Positions 23,391 to 35,083 of a stretch of 64,000 nt of DNA are shown here, piece after piece. Made by a program: the position numbers and the translations under genes. The notes below the pieces were generated by a model. It had not been told where the DNA came from. It saw nothing but the letters and a program-made list of their open reading frames with translations, and did no database searches. Location of the stretch: positions 48,442,501 through 48,506,500 of the forward strand of contig CP142452.1 of NCBI GenBank assembly GCA_038049695.1. The letters run 5' to 3'. Every line of letters begins with the position of its first letter. Position 1 is the stretch's first letter. This DNA comes from Cinnamomum chago (lineage: Eukaryota; Streptophyta; Magnoliopsida; Laurales; Lauraceae).

Positions 23391-25320
23391 GGTCTTGGAC
23401 CTCATTGACCAACCTATGCTTTTTAAGTTAAATCCTTTTGTTGGTCATGTTGCTTTGCATTTTGGTTCTTTCTTAGTTACATTTCATAAAATGCATTGCT
23501 TATTTATGATCATTTGATTTTGTTTTCATGCACCTTTCTAAGTTACATGTCATGGTTTTCAAAATCTCTTGATTATAAATTCATCATGTTTGATTTGCTT
23601 TTTGCTTGCATTTAGTTTTATGTTTTGCATTGCATTTCTACATGATTAATTGATTGTGATTTCAAAAGCTTTCATAGCTAGATTCTTCATAATCAATTGG
23701 ATTTTCCATGGACTTCTAAGTTATACTTTTATATGGAGAACATTGTTTTGAAAAATCAACTTGTATGTGTTTCAATTAAGTTATATCTTTTAAAATACAT
23801 TGTTGATAATTGATCTTCAAAATCATTCTCTTTATGCTCATTGTTGGATTTTGTGTATTGAAATGATTTGAAGATTGTATGAATGGAAATGCTCTATAAC
23901 ATCACTAGTTATATTTCTCCAAGCATGTTCCATGATTTTCATTTCCTTTTCTTTTGGTTTCATTATCTTAGAAATGGAAATGTATGTTGTTTGCATCTTT
24001 ACTTATTTGTTTACATTCTTTTTATGTGCAAATGACTTTTGGTTCCAAGTATGGTTGTGATCTTAGTTTTATTTGTAAAAACCATACTAGAACCCAAATC
24101 CATCCTCTATGCCTTATAGTCATATCTTTTTGGATGGTTATGATGTTGACTCATGAAGATTCTCTTGGTATCATCCTTATACATGTTTCAACTTCATAAG
24201 TAGTGTTCTTAATCATATGAATCTCTTTGAAATCCATTCCTAGCATTTATGTTGGTAGATGGATATCTTAGTAGTTGAATTCATATGATTTGGACACTTT
24301 GGAAATTGCATGCATTACCAAGTAATATCCTTTTGCATTGCAATTTCTCTTGTTCATCACTATGCTATATAGTCATATCTTTAAAAGTGATGAATATGCA
24401 TTTATGATGCTTGATGGAATTTTTGTCACATTCTTGCTCTTTATCATGTTATCATATTCAATTGGTTTCATTTGGTATAACTTTCCATTGATTTCATATC
24501 CAATTGATATCTTATCTTGTGTATGTGATAGACCTTGTGTGCATTGGACTAGACTTGATAGTAATATGATTGTTCCATGTCACACACCATTAGCATCATA
24601 ATGTTCATGATTGTCACCTCTTTTGCTCTTAAAGGTATATCTCATGACCACCATGTTTATGTGTTCATAATAATGGTTGGTTATTAGTTGAGGTTGGTTT
24701 CATGTTTGAATTTCATTTCACTCTTTCATGCACTTTACTAAGTCATATTTATTGATTGAATGAAATGATTTTCAAAATCTTACATAGCATATGATTTTCA
24801 TAAGTAATATTGATTGATGCTATGTTTGAGTAAACCCCATATCATGGATAGCTCTAATTTGGATTTCTCCTAATAGTAACATTCTTGAATCCATTTTAGA
24901 GTGATTGTGTTAATAGTCATATCCTTTAATCTCAATTGATATGTTTGTTTCAATTGATATCCATGATTGCTTCTCTCATTAGACCTTGCTTTCTTTTGGC
25001 AATTTGATCATATGAGCTTTATAGTTAAATGAATCTAATCCTTTCCTTGAAGTTGACCCTCATTGGTAAACCATCTACTTCTTGCACCTAATAGTTAAAT
25101 CTTTGTCAAGAGTTTGACAAAAGGAGAGAATGGATTGAGGGGGAGAGTAAACCTTCATAGGAAGTGTTAGTTTTGATCAAATTGACCCTTGGATTGCCTT
25201 TGAGCCCTTAGAGTTAACTTACATACATGATAGCCTGTTATGAATTTCATTTTCGATTTCATTTGTTAACAGGTGCTACTAAAGGTATTCTTCTTGTCTC
25301 ATGTGTGTAGGTACCTTTGC
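23391..25320 (+). other. Non-coding AT-rich interior of the gag-only element
   Basis: Where an autonomous Sirevirus carries pol there are 1.9 kb without a credible frame. A loose word around TAGT[TC]ATATCTTT recurs about a dozen times, for example near 23538, 23716, 23776, 23904, 24115, 24368, 24738 and 24911. The older copy (29743-31000) keeps the same layout, so this is a stable family feature and not a fresh deletion. Confidence 0.75.
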
Positions 25321-25734
25321 AATTTAATGTCAAAGGGGGAGAGAGAGTTCAAGTGTGACTCAAAGATCTCCTACTCATCAAAGGGGGAGAGAGTTCGAGA
25401 GTTCAAGTACTCGAAGATCTCCTATCCATCTAAGGGGGAGAAAGCTTTCAAGTTCTCAAGAGAGAGAGGCATGGTCAAAGGGGGAGAGCAAATAGAAGAA
25501 AGAAAGCTTGGAGCTAAAGAAAATACTTGGCCATAGAGAGGAAGATGATAAGAAAGCTTGAAGAATGATCAAGCACCAAGCATCAAGAAGATTGAAGAAA
25601 AGAGCCCAAGAGCCCAAGCTAAGAGAAGGAGCATCCAAGAAGATTTCAAGACTTGTCCAGCTAAGGGGGAGCTGAAGACTAAGTGTGTAATTTCAATGAT
25701 GAGTAAGTTGCCATCAAATTGCAAAGGGGGAGAT
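25321..25734 (+). other. Cluster of polypurine tracts before the 3' LTR
   Basis: Six copies of a [A]AGGGGGAG core lie near 25332, 25378, 25433, 25478, 25664 and 25723, with a further one near 25137. The last, aaagggggagat, directly abuts the 3' LTR and is the true plus-strand primer. Repeated tracts of this kind are a known Sirevirus hallmark. The older copy has an equivalent cluster (31023-31448). Confidence 0.85.
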
Positions 25735-27489
25735 TGTTAGGTCTTTTGTTTTTGCAATTTGATGGATGCATTTGCACTTTAGCACCATTTGAATTCACAC
25801 ACTAGCATTGTGTTAGAAAACCTTGAAATCTAGTTTTTTACATGCATAGCTTTTAAGATTTGGAAAAGCTTTTGTTTTATGCATGTTTTGGTTTTAAACT
25901 TGGATGCATTGGTTTTAGAACCCAAACTCTTTTTGAAAACCTATTTCCTTGTGCACTACATTTGGAAAATCTTGTTAGGTATTTAGGTTTGAGGTTTGCA
26001 TACTTTCGGCACCTTTAGAATCAGTTTTGTATGCAATTTCATTTGAAAAGAGTTTTTCTCAAATCAAGCTAGCCTATGGTTTTAAAGTTTTCAAATTTGT
26101 TTAGGCTTCTAATAATCATGTTTTAATAACCTTTAGAATCTCTAAAACATGTATTTTAGCTTGATTTAGTGGCCCAAAAGGTCCCCCATAGATATACCTT
26201 CAAATAGGCAAAAATTGAATTTTTGCAAAATGGGGTGTCCCGGCAGTGTTGCCGGTCGACCGAGACACAGGTCTCGGTCGACCGAGACAACTGGAGGTTT
26301 TTTTTACAGTTTCTGAACTGAAACCTCCAACGGTCAAAAATCCGACCGTTATGCCTTCCCGGTCGACCGAGACCTCTAGGTCGACCGAGACAACTAGCCC
26401 GTGGACTGTTTTTTTTGCCTATAAAGTCCATTCATTTCCAACTTCTCAAATGTTGAACAAATGAGCTCTTGAGAGCATTTTGGAGCCAAACAAAGGGGAA
26501 GAAGTTGGAAAGGCTAGAAGGCCATTTGGAAATCAAATGTTTGAGATTTAAAAAGGTAGACCTTACTTATCATTTTGATTTCCATTAAAAGTAGAATCAA
26601 TGCATCATTAAATCTTTGTATTTGCATATTTGCATGATTTCTAGCTTTTAAAGAGATGTGTTGCAAACTCTAAATCATCCTTGGTAAATTAGATTAGTTT
26701 GCAAACTCTCTTATCCTAATCACATGCTTTCTTAGATTTTAACATTCATACAACTTGTTTAATTCATTTCATCAAAGTTGTTTGAATTCTTTATGTGATT
26801 AGTTTTCTCTTCAATCATCATTTTTATAAGCTTTGATTTTAAAATGCATCATGCATTCATTTAAGAGCTTCATAGTTAACATTGATTGAAGAAACACATT
26901 CATACACTTGTGCACACACTTTAGCTTGTTTTAAGTGTATGTTTATAATTTGGAATTTCACTTTCCTTTTAGCCTATTAAGAGGCAATTCCAATTGAGCT
27001 TAATTTGTAATCTCTTAGAGTGATCTTTTGTGAAGACACCTTCTTTGAGAAATCATCTTTGTGTAAGGTTATTGCTTAGCCTTTGAAAAGTAATTTGTAA
27101 AGGTTATTGCTAAGCCTAGAAAAGCACAATTGAGAGGTTGTTGTTGAGCCTTAGAAAAACAACATTGTAAGGTTATTGCTAAGCCTAAGAAAAGCATATT
27201 GTAAGGGTTATTGCTTAGCCTAGTAAAAAGCATAAGTAGTGGAATCCGGTGGGGTGTTGGAGACACAAGCCGGTAGTGGATGTAGGCACGTTGGCCGAAC
27301 CACTATAAACATTGTGTTGTGGTGATTGCTTTTGTGGTGATTGTTTTTTTGAGCTTCCGCATATTGTATGGTTAATCATCACATGTGACTAGTTTTTATT
27401 AAGAAGTTAAAATTGGTTTAAATTGGTCATAGTAGTAGCTCACCCTATTCACCCCCCCCTCTAGGGTTAGGATCCATAGCGGACTTTCA
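25735..27489 (+). repeat. 3' LTR of the young Sirevirus-like element
   Basis: 1755 bp, almost identical to 19946-21702, ending GGACTTTCA directly before the right target duplication cttac (27490-27494). Confidence 0.93.
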
Positions 27490-29742
27490 CTTACTCTTGC
27501 CATTAGAGGACCTTAAAGGTAAGTAATCATCCCCATCTCCTAGATTAGTGTTCCTCTAGCCCTTGAGAAGCTACATTTGCATTATTGTTGGTTCTTTCAT
27601 TTTCATTCTTTGTGTAACCCATTTTAGGGTTGTTTTTGGGGGTTTTTTTTTATTGTAGCTTGGCTTTGAGCAATAGAAGTGAATAGAGGCTTGATTTCAG
27701 CTAGCTTGGACTTGAGGCAAGTGAATGTTTGGATGTTTTTTTTTAGTTTGAAATGGTTTGGTGAAGTATTTATGGACTTTCCATGCTTTCATTAATGTGT
27801 TTTTAGTTGAAATAAATGCTCATAATGCATCTTGATAGCCTCATTTAATGCCTTGGAAAACATGTGTTTAAGTCATCTTGTTTATAGTTCTAAGTGGTTG
27901 TTGATGTGTTGGAAGGAAAGGAAAAAGGGAAGAAAAATCAGTGTCCCGGACCTGCTACACGCCCAGGTCCGATCGATCGGACGTGCAGGTCGATCGATCG
28001 GTCTGTTTTTAACTGAGAGGTTTTTTGAGCCGATCGATCGGACTCTGTGCATAAATGGGTTTTGATAAAAAAAATTTGTGGACCTTGGCTACCCTCCTTG
28101 GACTCACTTGACCATATGTGAGAGCGTCTTGAGCCGATGCTCTTCACGGTTGGTTCGGATGCATCGAAGTTGAATCTATTTCAATCTTGAACGGGATGGA
28201 ACGACAAGATATCTTCTTCATACCTAAATGCAAAGTCTATTTCCTTGGGTATCGCGAATTCTATTCTTTTCGGTGACTGAGTAGGTTGCTCGATGGTTCC
28301 GGGTTGACATCATACTTAGGATGGACCGTTTATAGTCTTGATTTTTCTATCATAGCATCTAGTACTATCCATAAGCTCAATTTAAGTTTTGAAAATCGTA
28401 AAAGTGGATAAGGAGCCCGGAATGTCTTCAAACTCAAGGAGTACCAAGTCATTTCCATAATCGACATACGGGACCCCTATCCACTCAAATAGATCTTAAA
28501 ACCATTATCTTTCCCGAATTGGTATAGTTCATTATATTCTTCATTTCCAAGATTTACATTACATGACTTGTTTTCCCCGAAGCATTGTTATACACTTGAA
28601 ATGGTTACTTGACCCGAAGTGCATTGCACCACATGATATGTCAGTGTGCCCTTGAGCACCCCCGTCTCGCCCGTTTGATTATATATTTGTACTTGATTTA
28701 CTTGCATTGTCTCGATTGTATTTGACCTATGAGTCGGCACCACTAAGCTTGGATAACCTCGTTGGTTTGAACCACCGACTTGGAGATCCCCCTCTTGTCC
28801 CGCCAGCCGCAGTTTGGATCCCGCTACCCGGTCATTACCGTGGTCTTGTCCCGATGCCGCAGATTGCTACTGTGGTCCCCGATGCCCGGCTCGCTACCGT
28901 GGTCATGTATAGTATATGTATATGTAATTATATGAGATCCCCTGTTTCTCCTCACCTCGAGTGACTGAGATCAGGGCCTAGTTATTGCTCTATCACCTTA
29001 GTGATAGAGGACTTAGCTTCGTGTGGTCGCCATCTTGCTTGTTCCTGATTCCTTGGATACCCTATGAGTTTTATCTTGTTTACATGTTTTTCTAACAAAT
29101 GATTTATCTATTTTATGAGAGTTCTTGCTTAAACAGATTTCCTTGCTTTTCGAGATATTTCATCTATTATATGTTGTTGTATCTTCTCACTCTCTTGCCA
29201 GACCGTCGTGTCTGATCCTTTGCTTTGGTACTCAGGTCCCGTTGCCGGTTTCCTTGAGGAGGAGCCGGAGGAGGCGGTAGGTGAGCTACAACCTCTAGTT
29301 GAGTGGCGTGCTGACGATTTTATGTAGACATCGGGTTGCTGCAAGAGGCGTAACATTTTGGGGAGAACTTATTAACCATTCTTTTGGGTTATTATTTTGT
29401 AATATTGGCCTTTATTGGCCTCTAATTTTGGGGAATGTAACTAAATGATATTTTGTCTAACTTTAACAACTTTTGGGAAACTTGCTATAGATCATTGCTC
29501 ATTCTGATCCAGTTTTAATATTTGATATTAATGCTTGCATGATTAGAGATAGTCTACTATTTGATTTGCTACTCGCTTCCGCACTCAAAAGAAATATTCA
29601 TGCAAGGTTGTGATAACCTCACCGCGGACACCTGTGGGAAATTAAATAAGTTGTATAGTGTGGATGTAGATAATCCTCTTTAATCATTATTCACCAAGTG
29701 TCCCGATCCCGGATTGGGGATTCCCGGTCCGGGGTCGCGACA
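27490..29742 (+). repeat. LTR3 of the Tekay array, right part
   Basis: Resumes with the duplicated cttac and matches LTR1 and LTR2 to the CGCGACA end. It carries more private changes than LTR1 or LTR2 (about a dozen by eye), in line with its outer position. Palindromes are at 27967-28041. What follows is not a PBS but Sirevirus interior, so this is the outer end of the array. Confidence 0.92.
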
Positions 29743-32700
29743 GGTTCCATGTATGGTTGTGATCTTAGTTATATTTGTAGAAACCATACTAGAACCCAAA
29801 TCCATCCTCTATGCTTTCTAGTCATTTCTTTTAGGATGGTTATGATGTTGATTCATGAGAATTCTCTAAGTGATGTCATCCTTATACATGTTTCAACTTC
29901 ATAGTAGTGTTCTTGATCATATGAAACTCTTTGAAATCCACTCATTGTATTTCTATATGTTTGATGGATATCTTAGATGTTGAATTCATATGATTTAGTC
30001 ACTTTGGAAATTGCATGCATTTCAAAGTCATATCCTTTTACATTGCAATTTGCCTTGTTCATCACTATGCTCATTAGTCATATCTTTAAAAGTGATGAAT
30101 ATGTATTTATGATGCTTGATGGAATTTTGTCACATTCTTGCTCTTTATCATGTTGTCAAATTCAATTGGTTTCAATTGGTATAATGTTCGATTGATTTGA
30201 TTTCTTGTGAATGTGATAGACCTTGTGTACATTGGATTGAACTTGATAGTTATACATTTGTTCCATGACACACACCATTAGCATCATAATGTTCATGATT
30301 GCCACCTCTCTTGCTCATATAGGTATATCTCATGACCTCCATATTTATGTGTTCATAATATTGGTTGGTTATTAGTTGAGGTTGGCTTCATGCTTGAATT
30401 TCATTTCACTCATCTTGCACATGATAGTCATATTTTTTGGTTGAATGAAATGATTTCAAAACTTACATAGCATATGATTTTCATAAGTTATATTGATTGA
30501 TGCTATGTTTAGTAAACCCCATTGCATCATGGATAGCTCTAATTTGGATTTATCTTAATAGTTATATTCTTTATAACTCCATTTTAGAGTGATTGATTTA
30601 ATAGTCTTATCCTTAAATCTCAATTGGTACTCTTTGTTTTTCCAATTGGTATCCATGATTGCTTTTCTCTTTGACCTTGCTCTCTTTTGGTAATTTGATC
30701 ATATTGAGCTTTATAGTTAAATGAATCTAATCATTTCCTTGAAGTTGACCCTCAATTGGTAAAACCATCTACTTCTTGAACCAAATAGTTATACCTTGTC
30801 AAAAGTTGACAAAAGAAGAGAATGGATTGAGGGGGAGTGTAAACCTTCATAGGAAGTATTAGTTTTGATCAAATTGACCATTGGATTGCCTTTGAGCTCT
30901 TAGAGATGACTTCCATACATGATAGCCTGTTATGTATTTCATTTTCGATTTCATTTGTTAACAGGTGCTACTAAAGGTATTTTCCTTATTTCATGTGTCT
31001 AGGTATTTTTGCAATTTAATGGCAAAGGGGGAGAGAGAGTTCAAGTACTCAAAGATCTCCTACTCTTCAAAGGGGGAGAGAGCTTTCAAAGTTCTCTAAA
31101 GGTGAAGAGAATGTCCAAGCTTCCTAAGGAGAGTTGTGTATGATCTTCTACAAGGGAAGAGAATGCATACCTTGCCAAAGGGAGAGAGAGGCATGGTCAA
31201 AGGGGGAGAGCAAATAGAAGAAAGAAAGCTTGGAGCTAAAGAAGATGCTTGGCCTTAGAGAGAAAGAAGAAGAGAAAGCTTGAAGAATGATCAAGCTCCA
31301 AGCATCAAGAAGATTGAAGAAAAGAGCCCAAGCTAAGAGGAGGAGCATCAAAGAAGATTTCAAGACTTGTCCAGCTTAGGGGGAGCTGAAGACTAAGTCT
31401 GTAATTTCTATGATGAGTAAGTTGCCATCAAATTGCAAAGGGGGAGATTGTTAGGAATTTTGTATTTGCAATTTGATGGATGCATTTTCACTTTAACATC
31501 ATTTGAATTTACACTCAAGCATTGTTTTAGAATATCTTGAAATCTTGATTTTTACATGCATTGGTTTTAGACTTGAAGAAATCTTGTTTTATGCATGTTT
31601 TGTTTCTAAACTTGGATGCATTGATTTTAGAATTCAAACTCTTTTGAAATCCTAATTCTTTGAGCATTACTTTTGTGAAATCATATTGAGAATTTAGGTT
31701 TGTGCCTTGCATGCATTCATCACTTTCAGAATCATCTTTATATGCATTTTCATACGAAAAGAGTTTTTAGAAATCAAGCTAGCCTTTGGATTTAAAGTTT
31801 CGAATCTATTTAGGCTTTGTGTGCTTCATGTTTTTTAAACATCTTAAGTTGATTTAAAACATGTTTCCAAGCTTGGCTAAGTGGCCCATAAATCCCCACA
31901 AAGAGAAACCTTCAAATTTGCATTTTATGGGATTTTTGGCCCAGGGGGTCTGCTGCCAGTGTGGCCGGTCGACCGGCCCAGAGGTCCCGGTCGACCGGGA
32001 ACATTGCAGGCAGAAAGGGCCCCTGGAGCCCCAACGGTCATTTTTCTGACCGTTGTGTGATCCCGGTCGACCGAGACCTGTTTGCAGGTCGACCGAGGAC
32101 TAGCCGTTGGACTGTTTTTCATTATAAAGTCCATTCATTTCCAACCTTTTTCAAGGCTTGACACATGAACTTTTGAGACCATTTTGGAGCCAAAGAAAGG
32201 GGAAGAAGTTGGAAAGGCTAGAGGGCTATTTGGAAATCAAATGCTTGAGTTTTAAAAAGGTAGATCTTTACTTGTATTTTGATTTCCATTAAAATGAAAT
32301 CCATGCATGCTTAAATCTTTGTATTTTCACTTATGCATGATTTCTAGAGTTGTGTTGCAAACTCAATATCATCTTTGGTAAATTAATTTGGTTTGCAAAC
32401 TCTCTTATCCTAATCACATGTGTTCTTAGACTTTAACATTCATACAACTTGTTTGTTTCAATTCTTCAAAGTTGTTTGAATCTTTTATGTGATTAGTTTT
32501 ATCTTCAATCATCATTTTCTAAGCTTTGATTTAAAAATGCATCATGCATTCATTTAGGAGCTTCATTGTAGAAATTGATTGAAGTTAAGCATTCATACAC
32601 TTGTGCACACACTTTAGCTTGTTTTAGTGTATGTTTGTAATTTGATTTACACTTTCATATAAGCCTATTTAGAGGCAAATTCAATTGTGCTTAATTTGTA

Positions 32701-33181
32701 TCTCTTAGAGTGTTCTTTTGTGAAGACACCTTCTTAGAGAAATCTTTATTTGTAAAGGTTATTGCTTAGCCTAAGAAAAGCATCTTGTAAAGGTTATTGC
32801 TTAGCCTAAGAAAAGCATTTTGTAAAGGTTATTGCTTAGCCTAGAAAAGCACATTGAGAGGTTGTTGTTTAGCCTAGAAAAACAACATTGTAAGGGTTAT
32901 TGCTTAGCCTAGTAAAAAGCATAAATAGTGAAAATCCGGTGGGGTGATTGGATCACAAGCCGGTAGTGGACGTAGGCATTGAGGCCGAACCACTATAAAC
33001 CTTGGTGTTGTGGTGCTTGCTTTTGTGGTGATTGTTTATATTAGCTTCCGCATATTGTATGGTTAATCATCACATGTGACTAGTTTATGTTAAGAAGTTA
33101 AAATTGGTCTAAATTGGTCATAGTTGTCGCACACCCTATTCACCCCCCCCCCCTCTAGGGTTAGGATCCTCAGGACTTTCA
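29743..33181 (+). mobile_element. Older Sirevirus-like element, 3' remnant
   Basis: From 29743 the sequence aligns with the young element from 24041 on, with many substitutions and small indels: non-coding interior (29743-31020), purine-tract cluster (31023-31448) and 3' LTR (31449-33181). The Tekay array was inserted into it; its 5' half should lie left of the window. No coding frame remains. The flank aaatt (33182-33186) is the expected duplication, but its partner is out of view. Confidence 0.88.
31449..33181 (+). repeat. 3' LTR of the older Sirevirus-like element
   Basis: 1733 bp, TGTTAGGAA...GGACTTTCA. Plainly diverged from 25735-27489 but collinear: palindromes 31968-32099, TATA box 32123-32129, stem-loop repeats 32752-32925 and the C run before CTCTAGGGTTAGGATCC are all kept. 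Confidence 0.9.
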
Positions 33182-35083
33182 AAATTCACTTTGTAAAGGT
33201 TAGGAGAATCAATGATCTCGCCCATTCCAGAATTGAAGATCTTGAATTTGGTTTTCCCATCCCATGGCACTATGTATCTTCGATAGTCTTCTTCCTCAAA
33301 GAACTAGTCGTGGCATGGTTGGCTATGGTTTATGCTTTCTTGGGTTGGGGCATGAACACATTGGTGCTCTATCATGTCTATGTTTATCAATTGAGTCTGT
33401 GAGGTTTGTCCAGAGGTTGATGGTCCATGGTGAGGTAGGGGGTTTGTATAAATCTGTATGTTCGGAACATTTTGTACTGGACTGGTTGTTGTGTTTCGAT
33501 TAGGAGGTGTATTTCGCGGGTCGGTCGTGTTTATCGGCCTAATATTGCTCCAATCGATCCTACCTTCGTCATTTAGATCGCAAATCAGATCTCTAACCGT
33601 GTAGCACTGGGTGAGGTCATGCCCCGGCATCCTATGGTAGGCACAAAATTTGGTTTTGTCTAGGTGTTTTGACCATGCTTGCGGTTGTTCCAGCGCGAGT
33701 TGAAGAGCGTTTTGGCTTAGAACGGACCAAAAGACATCAGTCCAAGGTTAGGGTAAGGATGGGTAGTTTGCCCTCTTGGGTCCGAATCTTCTTCTATTCC
33801 CATTGTTTGTATTATTTTGGTTGCCATTGTTGTCTCTATTGTAATTGAAAGGAACGGTTCCGTAGTTGGGTTGAAGATTTTTGTTTTGATTCTGTGGCGG
33901 AACTGCTGAATTCGGGACTGGTTGTATGTGATCAGAGTTCTGGTTTTGATTCACAGGGGGTCCTTGGTTCCTTGGTGGTTGGTCATAACCTTGATTGTTT
34001 ATTGAAGGATTCCAAAAGTTCTGGTTGTTCCCTTGATAATTCTTATTGTTCCTTTGATAATTCGGGTTACCGCCCTAGAAGTTGGAATTACTATTTTTCC
34101 CCTGATTTTGGTGTTGGTTAAAGCGAACGCTATTATGTTCTTGCTACGGTCGGTAAACTTCTTCTTGATTTGAGCTCACCTCAGGGGTTGCACGGCTTTC
34201 TGGTTGGGTAGTTGTGTCTGCCCTACGTGTGTTCTTTTTATGGTCGATGATGGTGTTTAACACTCCGTCCAAATTTTGTTTCATCCTGGACAATCTACGG
34301 TATAGGCCACTCCAACTAACAACCTCTCCGATCGTCATTAAAGCTCTCATCAGATCTTTCATATTTGATATAGCCATTCTCACCTGTTCTTCTTCTTGCA
34401 TATTGCAGTCCGATCGTGCAAATTAATTTTGCAATCTCACTGTGAATTCCTTGTAATCTCCATTGTTCTTTTGTTTGAGGTTTGCTAAGTCACGCCAGAG
34501 AGGTTTGTTTTTAGTCAGGTGCCGGTATCGTGCTAGAAATTTTTCCACTGCATCCTTGAAGGTATTAATTTCGTGGGAGGGTACAGATGTATACCAAGTC
34601 AATGCATCCCCGATTAATGATTCCTGAAAATAGTTTATAAGCATGGAGTCATTGTCAGCAATGGCACGACATTTGTTGCAGAATGAGACTAGATGATGTT
34701 GAGGGTTAGTTGTCCCATCGTAAGGTATAAATTTAGGAGCCCTAACAGGGAAAGGTGACTTCTCATTTTCTTCTTTTTTGGTGAAATCATAGAAACCTAG
34801 CTTTTTTCCAGTTGAGCTTGAACACTTCTTCTTAATTTCATTTTTGAGCTCCTCTACATTTTTCTGCAATTCTTTAAATACTAAAGGATCCAGGTAATGA
34901 ATTGTCTGTGGTTGGTATGCTCCTTGTGGTTCTAGTGGAGCAGGAGCATAGATTGGCTCCTGGAACTGGTTCTGGGGATATGGTTGCTGAATAGGATGAT
35001 AGTTTTGGTTCAATTGAGTTCCTCCATAAGCAAACGACTGTCCTCTATATGGGTCAACCATCGGGATCGAGGTGGGCGATCGA

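Larger units (their letters stand above)
19946..27489 (+). mobile_element. Young gag-only Sirevirus-like element (non-autonomous LTR retrotransposon)
   Basis: 7544 bp, TG...CA, flanked by perfect 5-bp duplications cttac (19941-19945 and 27490-27494). Two LTRs of 1757 and 1755 bp bracket a PBS, one gag-like gene, about 1.9 kb of AT-rich non-coding DNA and a cluster of purine tracts. No protease, integrase, RT or RNase H is found in any frame. A C-rich box before CTCTAGGGTTAGGATCC at the LTR end, repeated GGGGGAGA tracts and palindromic LTR repeats are features known from Sireviruses. The layout fits the gag-only LTR elements described in plants (TR-GAG). Enzymes would have to come from an autonomous relative. 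Confidence 0.9.
1..29742 (+). mobile_element. Tandem array of a Tekay/Del-like chromovirus (Ty3/gypsy) with shared LTRs
   Basis: Three internal regions (the first cut by the window edge) alternate with three LTRs in one orientation, spaced 7954 and 7956 bp from LTR start to LTR start. Each LTR is directly preceded by a polypurine tract and followed 3 bp later by an initiator-Met primer site where the next interior follows, so every inner LTR serves both neighbours. There is no target duplication at the inner junctions. Copies differ by roughly 0.3% by eye. The right end of LTR3 (29742) abuts Sirevirus interior. The left end lies outside the window. Unequal recombination between the LTRs of one insertion is the likely origin (inference). 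A misassembly would look the same and must be excluded. Confidence 0.88.
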
